Source: Deltaproteobacteria bacterium
GTDB lineage: Bacteria; Desulfobacterota; BSN033; WVXP01
Reading direction: 5' to 3'
DNA length: 32,166 nucleotides
NCBI GenBank assembly: GCA_019308905.1
Contig: JAFDHF010000050.1
Span: forward strand, 1-32,166
Position 1 is the first letter of the stretch. Each line of letters opens with the position of its first letter. Positions 1 through 7,436 of the stretch are shown piece after piece. The notes under the pieces were generated by a model, which ran no database searches, was not told the origin of the DNA, and worked only from the letters and a program-made list of their open reading frames with translations. A program made the translations under genes and the position numbers.

Positions 1-908
1 CCCCAGTTCAAGTGAAAGGGGAAGTGCTGATTGTAGATGGCCCCGTAAATACACAGACCATTGAGGCTGTATGCCACCAGGGTCACGGCCACGCCTTCTG
101 ATCCGCCGCACCATCCACCGTAGATAGGACCAGTGAGGTTGCCCACGTAACAGCCATACTGGGCGCAGTGGACGACCCGGTTGAGGAGGGTGTCTGCGGT
201 CTTGAACTCCGTGAGTGTACCTATGATCCGTGAGTCCGTGGTCCGTACCCCCCATTCATTATCGGACACGGCGATCTGCCCGCTGTCATGCTCCGCCGTG
301 CCCACAGCCACCAGGAAAACCCCTGGCCGCCCCACCTGTTTTGCAGCCAGGCGGAGGTTGTAGATATGCTGGGTGCAGCCGTTGATCTCAAAGGGCGAGG
401 CAGACCGGATCTTAAGCCCCATGGAATCTTCAAGAATCGGGGCACAGAAGCCGTCCAGGAGGGGTTCCTTCAGGTATGCCAGACACATCGAGTAGTGGAG
501 TTCCTCGGAGCAGGTACAATCGGGGCTGAACAGACAGAAGGGCGGCTCCCTGTCCTCGACGGACCTGTGTTTCCAGAGCACTGCGTCCTTCCCGGCCCCC
601 ACCCAGTACCGATCGCTGCTCATGTATAGGGCCTCCCTGAGCTCATCATCGGAAACCTTGATCACCCGGTGTGTATCGGTGTTGTAGAGGCCCACCTCGC
701 GGAACAGTTCCCATCCCGCCTGCCAAACCCGGTCGGCAAGCCCGTCATCGGCAGGCACCGGCGTTTTGGGGTCGTACCGGATCTCGTACTTCTCGATGAT
801 CTCCTGGAGCTTTGGGGTGAATACCTTTGGCAAGAATTCGTCTTCGTCGCAAGGGGGGCCCGTGTTTGACCTCTCCTGGATCTCCCAGAGGCGATAAGGC
901 GTCGACAT
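1..908 (-). CDS. Non-pyrrolysine MtmB-family methyltransferase (partial, C-terminus outside window)
   Basis: Family role: methylamine:corrinoid methyltransferases move a methyl group from an amine to the Co(I) corrinoid of a partner protein. About 302 residues are visible, running open to the window edge. The ATG at 908 follows a strong GAGGTAG site. Blocks recalled from archaeal monomethylamine methyltransferase MtmB are recognisable: TDTHRVIK (near 77-84), GRPG (193-196), a TDS block, and PIYGGWCGG (near 261). Aligning from GRPG through the conserved G-x-I and TDS, the residue matching pyrrolysine-202 of MtmB is Val200, encoded GTG at 309-311. No in-frame TAG occurs in the visible part. The catalytic pyrrolysine is therefore absent and the substrate is unlikely to be plain monomethylamine; a different methylated amine or a changed mechanism is inferred. 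The corrinoid-protein gene lies 103 bp upstream on the same strand. Family call is fairly sure; substrate unknown. Confidence 0.8.
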   Translation of the reverse strand, partial: MSTPYRLWEIQERSNTGPPCDEDEFLPKVFTPKLQEIIEKYEIRYDPKTPVPADDGLADRVWQAGWELFREVGLYNTDTHRVIKVSDDELREALYMSSDRYWVGAGKDAVLWKHRSVEDREPPFCLFSPDCTCSEELHYSMCLAYLKEPLLDGFCAPILEDSMGLKIRSASPFEINGCTQHIYNLRLAAKQVGRPGVFLVAVGTAEHDSGQIAVSDNEWGVRTTDSRIIGTLTEFKTADTLLNRVVHCAQYGCYVGNLTGPIYGGWCGGSEGVAVTLVAYSLNGLCIYGAIYNQHFPFHLNW

Positions 909-1011
909 GGTACTACCTCCTCGTGGATTGTTCAACAGAGTTATGCAACAAAGCCTGAGATCACCTCTCCCCTCCAAAGAGTGAAGAGAGCGCCTCTGAT
1001 CCCATTATCAC

Positions 1012-1644
1012 TCAGCCTTCCAGCAGTTCTGCTATCAACTTGGAGGCAGAACCCGCGTCGTAGCAGTAAAGGTCTGCCCCGATCTCGTCGGCCCACTGCT
1101 GTGTCGTGGGTGCCCCTCCGATAACGACCTTGTACCGGTCCCTCATGCCCCGGTCCCGCAGGAGGTCGATGATCTCTTTCTGATGAGGCATCGTCGTGGT
1201 CATAAGAGAGGAGGCCGCAATCACGTCCGCCCCCATGGAATCTGCCTCCTTGATAAAATGCATGGAATCCACGTCGTAGCCCAGATCTTTGACCTCAAAC
1301 CCGTTGGCTTCCAGCATGAGCTTGACCACGTTCTTACCGATCTCATGGAGATCTCCCTTGACCGTGCCGAGAACTATCTTCCCCTTGGATCTGCCGCCTT
1401 CCCCTTCCTTCAATTTGGGGCCGAAAATCTCAACAGCCGCAGCCATAGCCTCCCCTGACTTCATCATTTCAGGAAGAAAGATCTCGAGACGGGAGAATCT
1501 CTCCCCCACCTGGGCCATCAACTCCGTCAGCGAGGAAATCGTCTGGAAAGGATCGGCTCCCTCCTCCATCAGCTTCTGAGCCAGGGCCCGGGTCCTTTCT
1601 CTGTCGCCCGTCTCCACAGCCTCGCAAAGCGCTTCCAATGACAT
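1012..1644 (-). CDS. Methylamine-type corrinoid (B12-binding) protein, MtmC-like
   Basis: This is a cytoplasmic corrinoid protein of 210 residues, the usual size for MtmC/MtbC/MttC proteins that carry the methyl group between a substrate methyltransferase and an acceptor methyltransferase. The N-terminal half (about 1-85) is the helical cap domain, including a FLPEM-x-KSGEAM stretch. The C-terminal half is the Rossmann-like B12-binding domain with the D-x-H-x-x-G signature as D98-L-H100-E-I-G103, whose histidine is the lower cobalt ligand. Conserved SSLMTTTM and GGAPTT blocks follow. ATG at 1644 is chosen because AGGAGGT lies just upstream; an upstream-extended frame would run into the CGTG-rich repeat and is not plausible. 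It precedes the MtmB-family gene and is its probable partner. Which amine pathway it serves cannot be read from this protein alone. Confidence 0.92.
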   Translation of the reverse strand: MSLEALCEAVETGDRERTRALAQKLMEEGADPFQTISSLTELMAQVGERFSRLEIFLPEMMKSGEAMAAAVEIFGPKLKEGEGGRSKGKIVLGTVKGDLHEIGKNVVKLMLEANGFEVKDLGYDVDSMHFIKEADSMGADVIAASSLMTTTMPHQKEIIDLLRDRGMRDRYKVVIGGAPTTQQWADEIGADLYCYDAGSASKLIAELLEG

Positions 1645-1660
1645 GGTTACCTCCTTTCGT

Positions 1661-1799
1661 GTACGTAGTCCGTGCTTCGCGTGCGTGCCACGTTGTTCGT
1701 GGTTCGTGCTCGTGGTTCGTGCTCGTGATCCGTTGTTCGTGATTCGTGGTCGTGATTCGTGTGCGTACTGACGGCACACGGACACGAACCACGAGCACG
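1661..1799. repeat. CGTG-rich intergenic repeat with a perfect 17-bp inverted repeat
   Basis: The gap between acdB and the corrinoid gene is filled with reiterated short units of the type CGTGnTTCGTG and CGTGCTCGTG. A perfect 17-bp arm at 1705-1721 (CGTGCTCGTGGTTCGTG) recurs in inverted orientation at 1783-1799, so the region could form a long hairpin. The units are irregular, with no constant spacer, so this is not CRISPR. It may be a mobile or slippage-derived intergenic repeat, and it could attenuate transcription between the acd and methyltransferase genes; both ideas are inference. Confidence 0.75.
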
Positions 1800-1869
1800 G
1801 TCATTTTAGAGCCTCGCCTCGGGGTTTGCGGGTACCATCGGCAAATACCATCGCCCCATCGAACGTGGA

Positions 1870-2595
1870 TCAACGGATGACCACGCGGACATCAGCAATG
1901 AAGCACCCCTTGGAAAGGGGGAAAACAGGGTTGAGGTCTATCTCCCTGATCGCCGTCTCCTCCAGCGCCATGCGGGAGAGGCGGACAAGTACCTCACACA
2001 GCGCACGGCGGTCGGCCGGTTCCCTTCCCCGGAGTCCCTCGAGCAAGGAACGGCCCCGGATCGATCGGAGCATCTCCTCGGCCTCTTCCGGCGAAAGAGG
2101 AGCGATGCCGTACGCGAGATCCCGAAGCGCCTCTATCCATATCCCCCCGAGGCCGAAGGTCATCACCGGCCCGAACTGGGCGTCCCTCACCATTCCCATG
2201 GCAAGCTCCACCTCGTGAGCCTGAAAGGGATAGAGAATGAACCCATCGCCCTTCTTTTCCCCACCCCCGACCGAAGCCAGGCGGGAAAACGCCTCTTTCA
2301 CCCCGTCTTCATCCCGCAGATCGAGGGCGACCCCTCCGGACTCGGTCTTGTGAAGAATGTGGCGGGAGACGATCTTCATGGTCACGGGAAACCCGAGATC
2401 CCTGGCAGCTGCCAGAGCCTCTTGCTCCGAATGGACAGCCACATGCCTGGGAACGACGATACCGTACTCTTCCAGAAGACCGAGAGCCTCCGGCTCCAGG
2501 AGATGACGGTCCTCCCTTCTTGCCTTTTCAATCAAGGGGTGCAAAGCCGATCCTCTCGAGGTTTCTCTTTCTCTCAACCATTTTTGATACGACAA
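1870..2595 (-). CDS. acdB: ADP-forming acyl-CoA synthetase, beta subunit (ATP-grasp)
   Basis: The beta subunit of an NDP-forming acyl-CoA synthetase supplies the ATP-grasp nucleotide-binding part, making ATP from ADP and phosphate while an acyl-CoA is cleaved to the free acid. At 241 residues it matches the separate beta subunits of archaea and some anaerobes. Visible features are the LLEPEALGLLEEYGI lead (about 32-46), a PVTMKIVS-x-x-x-x-HKTESGGV block, and the C-terminal EIDLNPVF motif typical of ATP-grasp ends. The start is inferred as TTG at 2593-2595 behind an AGGAG sequence at a rather long distance. No start codon in this frame lies after the alpha stop until well inside the conserved domain, so the gene must overlap acdA by 68 bp in another frame. 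It acts together with acdA. Confidence 0.88.
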   Translation of the reverse strand: MSYQKWLRERETSRGSALHPLIEKARREDRHLLEPEALGLLEEYGIVVPRHVAVHSEQEALAAARDLGFPVTMKIVSRHILHKTESGGVALDLRDEDGVKEAFSRLASVGGGEKKGDGFILYPFQAHEVELAMGMVRDAQFGPVMTFGLGGIWIEALRDLAYGIAPLSPEEAEEMLRSIRGRSLLEGLRGREPADRRALCEVLVRLSRMALEETAIREIDLNPVFPLSKGCFIADVRVVIR

Positions 2596-3901
2596 AAGAG
2601 CACCGCTCTCCTGTATCGAGATTGACCACGCCGGCTTCCTTCAGCATAGAGACCGCTTCACGGACGATCCGGCCGGCCATGAAGCTGGCCACGATCGGCT
2701 TGGTAAAGCTCCGGGCCACATCGATGACCGCCCGGGCGATCCCCCTGGAGTCGAGATAGGGTGTAGCCACGTTGATCGCGATGGCGGCATCGTACTCAGA
2801 AAGGGCCTCTTCGAGGGCGGCCCGATACTCATCGTACCCCGATTCGACGGTCAGATCGATGGGGTTTTTCAGCGACGCATGAGGCGAGAGGCGGGAACCC
2901 AGCCTCTGCTTGAGGGAACCCGAAGGCTCGGCAACATCGAGTCCCAACCTCTCTGCCCGGTCTGCGGCAAGGATACCGGGACCTCCCGAGTTGGTCACAA
3001 TAACCACTCTCTTGCCACCGGGCAAGGGACACCGGGAAAGAGCCTGGCAGAGGTCGAACATCTCCTCGACCCCTTCGACCCTGATGATCCCTGACTTCCG
3101 GAAGGCCGCATCATAGATCTCGTCGGTTCCTGCAAGCGTCCCAGTGTGTGAAGAGGCCGCCCTCGTGCCTGCCTGGGTCCGGCCCGCCTTGATGGCCACA
3201 ACCGGTTTCTGCGAGCTCACCCTCTGTGCCACCCTTAGGAATTCCCGCCCCCTTTCGATCCCTTCCACGTAGAGAACGATTACCTTTGTCTCGGGATCGT
3301 CGACCAGGTAGGAGAGCAGTTCGATGTCGCCCACATCGCAACGGTTCCCGTAAGAGACGAACTTGCTGAACCCGAACCCCCGCTCCTCTGCCAGGGCCAG
3401 GGTGGCCCCCCCAAGGGCACCGCTCTGGGTGATGAAGGCCGTGTGTCCTGGAAGGGCGCGGACCTCGATGCTGGGAAAATGGCGGGCCCACGGGTTCATC
3501 AACCCCGCACAGTTAGGGCCGATGATCCTTACCCCCCACTTCTTGGCCACCGCGACAAGCTCCTCCTCCGCCTGATGATTCCCAACCTCGGAAAAACCCG
3601 AAGAGATGATCACCGCCGCTCTGATACCCTTGCTACCGCATTCGGCAATCGTCTCGCTGACCGCCCTCTGGGGGAGGGAGATAACAGCCAATTCGGCCTC
3701 TCCAGGCAGCCCCGAGACCGAGGTGTATACAGGGTATCCCAGGACTTCTCCACCCGCAGGGTTGATAGGATAGACCCTGCCCTCGAATCCCCCCTCCTTG
3801 GTGCTCTTGATGATCTCGTAGCCGATCTTACCGGGTCTTATCGACCCGAAAAAGGCAACCCCCTTGGGTGCAAAGAAGGAGTCAAAGATTCTCCCGCTCA
3901 T
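2528..3901 (-). CDS. acdA: ADP-forming acyl-CoA synthetase, alpha subunit
   Basis: The alpha subunit binds CoA and the acyl group and carries the phosphorylated histidine. It has 457 residues, usual for a separate alpha chain. Domain order: CoA-binding Rossmann domain (about 5-130, with a YPINP block), then two succinyl-CoA-synthetase-like flavodoxin domains. The predicted phospho-histidine is about residue 252 in SSHTGTLAGTD, and TNSGGPG follows near 305. The preferred start is ATG at 3901; a TTG one codon earlier is possible. The ATG overlaps the TGA of iorB by one base, so translation is probably coupled. Together with IorAB it would turn an aryl-2-oxoacid into arylacetyl-CoA and then arylacetate plus ATP, as in amino-acid-fermenting anaerobes; the exact acyl substrate is inferred from this neighbourhood. 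Confidence 0.92.
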   Translation of the reverse strand: MSGRIFDSFFAPKGVAFFGSIRPGKIGYEIIKSTKEGGFEGRVYPINPAGGEVLGYPVYTSVSGLPGEAELAVISLPQRAVSETIAECGSKGIRAAVIISSGFSEVGNHQAEEELVAVAKKWGVRIIGPNCAGLMNPWARHFPSIEVRALPGHTAFITQSGALGGATLALAEERGFGFSKFVSYGNRCDVGDIELLSYLVDDPETKVIVLYVEGIERGREFLRVAQRVSSQKPVVAIKAGRTQAGTRAASSHTGTLAGTDEIYDAAFRKSGIIRVEGVEEMFDLCQALSRCPLPGGKRVVIVTNSGGPGILAADRAERLGLDVAEPSGSLKQRLGSRLSPHASLKNPIDLTVESGYDEYRAALEEALSEYDAAIAINVATPYLDSRGIARAVIDVARSFTKPIVASFMAGRIVREAVSMLKEAGVVNLDTGERCSFVVSKMVERKRNLERIGFAPLD

Positions 3902-4527
3902 CAAACGATTCCCTTCCTGGAATTATTCGAAACTCCGACTCCTTCTCCTCCGGCGGATCCGTATCCTTCCCGAAAGGCCTTCAGGTTTGAGGGGGCAAAC
4001 CTCCTGTTGGTCTCCTCGATCGCCCGGATTATGGAGTCCTTTTCAAGGACTGTACTTCCGCGGGCAAAGGCTCCCAACATGACCATGTTCGCGGCCCGGG
4101 GAGATCCCGATTCCTCGGCCAACCTGTCCGCGGAGATGATTCGAAGGCGGGATGTCCTCAACCCCACCATGGAGACGATGCTCTCCTGGCTTGGATAGAG
4201 CTCAGGGTGGAGTCTGGTGTAGTAGCCGTCGATCCTTCCGGAACTCGCCCACACCTCCCCTTCGGGCTTCAGGTAACCGATCACCCTCGCAATTTCAGAC
4301 ATCTCGAGACTGACAATGGCATCGGCCCTGCCTGAGGGGATCTTGGGACTCTGGTTCCCACCAAACCTGACAAAGGCAAAGACGCCACCGCCTCTCTGGG
4401 AGATCCCCGTTCCCTCAAAGAGTTTAACCTTCAAGCCCTCCCTTGCAGCCGCGGCGGCCAGCACGTGGGAGATCGTCATGACTCCCTGGCCTCCCAATCC
4501 ACAAATCACCAGATCGTACCTTCTCAC
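3901..4527 (-). CDS. iorB: Indolepyruvate:ferredoxin oxidoreductase, beta subunit
   Basis: The small subunit of the thiamine-diphosphate enzyme that oxidatively decarboxylates aryl-2-oxoacids (indolepyruvate, phenylpyruvate) to aryl-CoA esters with reduction of ferredoxin. The protein opens with RRYDLVICGLGGQGVM, the characteristic GxGGQG of the gamma-type domain, and contains the EGTGISQRGGGVFAFVRFG block typical of IorB. The start is taken as GTG at 4525-4527 because GGAGG sits 7 bases upstream and the conserved domain begins immediately; an upstream extension to 4584 adds an unconserved tail. The length of 208 residues fits the family. It lies 113 bp after iorA and is coupled to acdA by a one-base overlap. 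Confidence 0.92.
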   Translation of the reverse strand: MRRYDLVICGLGGQGVMTISHVLAAAAAREGLKVKLFEGTGISQRGGGVFAFVRFGGNQSPKIPSGRADAIVSLEMSEIARVIGYLKPEGEVWASSGRIDGYYTRLHPELYPSQESIVSMVGLRTSRLRIISADRLAEESGSPRAANMVMLGAFARGSTVLEKDSIIRAIEETNRRFAPSNLKAFREGYGSAGGEGVGVSNNSRKGIV

Positions 4528-4640
4528 AAGACAGCCTCCTTCAAAACCGACGGCCGCGGGAGATCCGTGGGAGCTGTTTACCACCCATATTCGGGCCCAC
4601 CATCATTCTCCTGATCAGCCGTTCATCCGGATCGAAGCCA

Positions 4641-6509
4641 TCAAATCGCTCCGTGGGGACAGACGTGGTGGCACAGACCACATCCCGTGCAGACCGTAGG
4701 GTTGATCCACGCCTTTCCATCTTCACCGCGCTCGATGGCGGGACAGCCGAGAATCTCGATACACGAATGCTCGCAGGCGTCTAACCCCACGCATCGATCT
4801 GGTTTGACCCTCAGGGAACCGCCTTTCTTTTTCCTTCTCTGTTTCTGGATGGCGCACTCTGCATCAGCGACCACAACCGAGATCTCAGGGCTAGAGACGG
4901 CTTCCGCCAGGGCCTCCATCATCCTTTTGGTCTGGAACGGGTTGACCCTCCATACCCTTTCGATCCCCGCTGCTCTGACGATCTCCTCGATCCTGACGGT
5001 GCGCTTCTCCCCTGCCGAGACCGGGTCCCGTGTGCCCACATGGGGCTGCATCCCTGTCATGGAAGCCCAGTAGTTGTCGAGGATTATGATTGTCAGATTG
5101 GTCCTGTTGTGCGAGGCATTCAGGAGAGCCGGGATCCCTCCATGGAAAAACGTTCCGTCTCCGATGGTGGCAACCACGGGTGTCTCGATCCCCGCATACT
5201 TGAACCCCTGGGCCAGGCCGATGCTCGATCCCATGGATATCTCGGTCCAGCACGATCGAAAGGGCTCATTCATGCCCAGGATCGTACAGCCGATATCGCC
5301 TGTGATGATTACCTCTTCCTTCTTGTAACCGAGTTTCTCCACCGTCTGGTTCAGTGCATAGTAGGTCGCCCTGTGAGGACAACCGGCGCAGAACGTATTG
5401 AGTCTTTTGACAATCAGGGCGCGGGCGCGCCGGTCGATATCCCCCTGTTCCAGTGGCCGGATATTGCCGCCGTAAGCCTTGCCGAGAGCCGAGGAGACCA
5501 CATCCACATTGTAATCGCCCGTGCGAGACAGCGGACCCTGAATCTTCCCGATCACCCTCACCGGATGGTCCACACCGGCCAAAAGCGTCATGACCGTCTC
5601 CTCCACAAGCGGTTCGAGCTCCTCGAGCACCACGACCGTATCGACCCGCTGCAGCAGGCTCTTTATCTTCTCCGTTGGCAGGGGGTTGGCGACCCCCAAT
5701 TTCAGGGTACATGGCTCGAAGTGATAGATTTCCATTGCCTCCTTGAGATAGTTCCAGCATACTCCTGCAGCGATCACTCCTATCCTGCTTCCATTGAGAG
5801 TCAGAGGATTGAGATCGTCCGCCAGCTCTCCGAACCGGGCCAGGGCCCTCAGGGCGCCTTTGTGCTGTTCGATACAGGCGGCCGGCCCGGCCTTGGCGTA
5901 TTTTGCGACGTCGAACGAAAAAGACGGCTTCCGATTCTCCGCCCGTACCTCTCCTGTGGTGACCACCTCGGAGGTGTTGGCCAGCGTAGTCGTGCCAAGT
6001 ATCATGACCGGGCATCCCACCTGCTCGGAGAGGTCGAAGGCCCGTCTGGTATAATCCAAGGCCTCCTGGGGCGTGGCCGGGACCAGCATGGGGGCCGTTG
6101 CCAGCCGGGCATAGTACCTTGAATCCTGCTCCACCATTCCGTAGTAGACGTTCGGATCATCGGCTACATAGAGGACCAGTCCCCCCCTGGTACCGCTGTA
6201 CTGAACCGAAAGAAACGCGTCGGCCGCCACGTTGAGGCCCGACATCTTCATGGTAACGAGGCTCCGGAGCCCGGCCCAGGAAACCCCGGTGGCAAGCTCA
6301 AAGGCAACCTTCTCGTTTATGGCCCACTCGACTCTGAATCCCAGTCCTGGAGTGTGGAGGAGGGTCTCTATCACGTAGGTGCTCGGTGTGCCCGGGTAAC
6401 CGGTCACCAGGGTTACACCGCTTTCGATCGCAGCCCGGGCAATAGCCTGATTTCCGGAAAGAAGCTCTGTTCTATGGTCATCTTCCCTCCCTTTTTCGCT
6501 AACCGACAT
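4641..6509 (-). CDS. iorA: Indolepyruvate:ferredoxin oxidoreductase, alpha subunit
   Basis: The large subunit, 622 residues, contains the pyruvate:ferredoxin oxidoreductase-like N-terminal domain (TLVTGYPGTPSTYV near 34), a central domain, a thiamine-diphosphate-binding domain (GDIGCTILG, later GDGTFFHGG and LDNYWASMTGMQPH), and a C-terminal ferredoxin domain. The last cluster motif is the standard C-x2-C-x2-C-x3-CP (CTGCGLCHHVCP). The preceding one is unusual: C-x5-C-x3-C-x5-CPAI rather than the C-x2-C-x2-C spacing that is common in IorA. ATG at 6509 follows GGGAGAG and lies one base after the iclR stop, so the two are surely co-transcribed. Substrate preference (indole-, phenyl- or hydroxyphenylpyruvate) is not visible in the sequence. 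Confidence 0.94.
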   Translation of the reverse strand: MSVSEKGREDDHRTELLSGNQAIARAAIESGVTLVTGYPGTPSTYVIETLLHTPGLGFRVEWAINEKVAFELATGVSWAGLRSLVTMKMSGLNVAADAFLSVQYSGTRGGLVLYVADDPNVYYGMVEQDSRYYARLATAPMLVPATPQEALDYTRRAFDLSEQVGCPVMILGTTTLANTSEVVTTGEVRAENRKPSFSFDVAKYAKAGPAACIEQHKGALRALARFGELADDLNPLTLNGSRIGVIAAGVCWNYLKEAMEIYHFEPCTLKLGVANPLPTEKIKSLLQRVDTVVVLEELEPLVEETVMTLLAGVDHPVRVIGKIQGPLSRTGDYNVDVVSSALGKAYGGNIRPLEQGDIDRRARALIVKRLNTFCAGCPHRATYYALNQTVEKLGYKKEEVIITGDIGCTILGMNEPFRSCWTEISMGSSIGLAQGFKYAGIETPVVATIGDGTFFHGGIPALLNASHNRTNLTIIILDNYWASMTGMQPHVGTRDPVSAGEKRTVRIEEIVRAAGIERVWRVNPFQTKRMMEALAEAVSSPEISVVVADAECAIQKQRRKKKGGSLRVKPDRCVGLDACEHSCIEILGCPAIERGEDGKAWINPTVCTGCGLCHHVCPHGAI

Positions 6510-6510
6510 C

Positions 6511-7278
6511 TCACTCTCCCAATCTGCTCATGGCGATCCGCTCGGAAATGAGGCGAGCGGTCTTTACGATTCTCTTCTGGATCTCCTTTATCCGCTGGTT
6601 CCCCATTCTCTGTTTTGGAGCAGTTACACTTATGGCCGCAATCACCCTTCCCTCTCCGTTTCGTATGGGGGCCGCCACACATCTGATTCCAGGGAAGGTC
6701 TCCTCGTTGTCCACGGCGAAGCCCTGACCCCTTATCTTCTCAAGCTCCCGGCAAAGGTCTGGAATCTCGGTTATCGTCGAGGGAGTGAACCTGGCAAGGG
6801 GACCCGGCCCGAGGGCGTCGGCCAGCTCATCTTCCGGCACTCCAGCCAAAAGCACCTTTCCCATCGCCGATGCATGTGCCGGACTCCGGCCGCCGACCCT
6901 GGTCGCTACGGTAAGAGGTTGCCCTCCCCCCTTCTTTTCTAGATACACTATCTCCTTGCCATCGAGAATCGAGAGATGGACGATCTCCTCTAGCTCCCGT
7001 GCCAGTTCTTCCATGTAGGGCCTGGCCATATCTCTCAAATCGTAACGGCCCACGACCCTGCTGGCCAGCTCGAGCAGTCTCAAGCCCAGTTTGTATCTGG
7101 TCGTAAGGGGGTTTTTCTCGACGAAACCCTCGGACTCCAGGGTGGCCAGTATTCTGAAGACCGAGCTCTTGTGCAAATCCAAGCGTTGACTTATCTCGGT
7201 GAGGCTCAGCTCAGGATTATCCGCCGAAAAGGTCCGCAACACCCTTAGCGCCTTCTGGACAGAAGAAAGGAGTTTCAA
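6511..7278 (-). CDS. IclR-family transcriptional regulator
   Basis: A 255-residue regulator with an N-terminal winged helix-turn-helix (about 4-65; LSLTEISQRLDLHKSSVFRIL is the recognition region) and a C-terminal IclR effector-binding domain (about 80-250; SPAHASAMGKVLLA and GIRCVAAPI blocks are typical). The first gene of the ior-acd cluster, it probably responds to a small acid or a pathway intermediate and controls its own operon. The start is TTG at 7276-7278 with GGGAGA upstream; no ATG lies suitably near the domain start. A palindrome suited to an IclR dimer overlaps the predicted promoter 17 bp upstream. The effector is unknown. Activator or repressor cannot be decided from the sequence, though operator placement over the start site suggests repression. 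Confidence 0.93.
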   Translation of the reverse strand: MKLLSSVQKALRVLRTFSADNPELSLTEISQRLDLHKSSVFRILATLESEGFVEKNPLTTRYKLGLRLLELASRVVGRYDLRDMARPYMEELARELEEIVHLSILDGKEIVYLEKKGGGQPLTVATRVGGRSPAHASAMGKVLLAGVPEDELADALGPGPLARFTPSTITEIPDLCRELEKIRGQGFAVDNEETFPGIRCVAAPIRNGEGRVIAAISVTAPKQRMGNQRIKEIQKRIVKTARLISERIAMSRLGE

Positions 7279-7294
7279 GGGCTTTGTCTCCCTA

Positions 7295-7312
7295 TACGAA
7301 ATCTATTTCGTA
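7295..7312. promoter_or_regulatory. Palindromic operator candidate for the IclR regulator
   Basis: TACGAAAT and ATTTCGTA form perfect 8-bp arms around a 2-bp centre. The site touches the predicted -10 element of the iclR promoter and would cover the transcription start. Its size, symmetry and position are what a dimeric autoregulator would use. Binding by this IclR protein is inferred. Confidence 0.65.
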
Positions 7313-7341
7313 ATGTACTACGGTCTTCGTTTTCCTGTCAA
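7312..7341 (-). promoter_or_regulatory. Sigma-70-type promoter of the iclR-ior-acd operon
   Basis: Read on the minus strand: a perfect TTGACA (plus coordinates 7336-7341), an 18-bp spacer and TACATT (7312-7317, four of six consensus positions). Transcription would begin inside the palindrome at 7295-7312. Confidence 0.6.
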
Positions 7342-7366
7342 GGTCTTTTCTCGAGTCCACCACACA

Positions 7367-7396
7367 TTGCCACGGCAAGGCGGAGAGTGCTAAAAT
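7367..7396 (+). promoter_or_regulatory. Sigma-70-type promoter of the rubrerythrin gene
   Basis: TTGCCA at 7367-7372, an 18-bp spacer and TAAAAT at 7391-7396, each five of six consensus positions, about 40 bp ahead of the rubrerythrin start. It diverges from the iclR promoter. Confidence 0.55.
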
Positions 7397-7436
7397 TCAT
7401 TTAGGCCTCTCTACTTCCAAGGACAGGGCATACGGG

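Noticed and set aside
1645-1785. N-terminal extension of the corrinoid protein into the repeat
   Set aside because: It would translate the CGTG repeat into a Thr/Asn/Arg-rich tail, while AGGAGGT marks the ATG at 1644.
1661-1799. CRISPR array
   Set aside because: Units are short, irregular and without constant repeats and unique spacers, and no cas gene is present.
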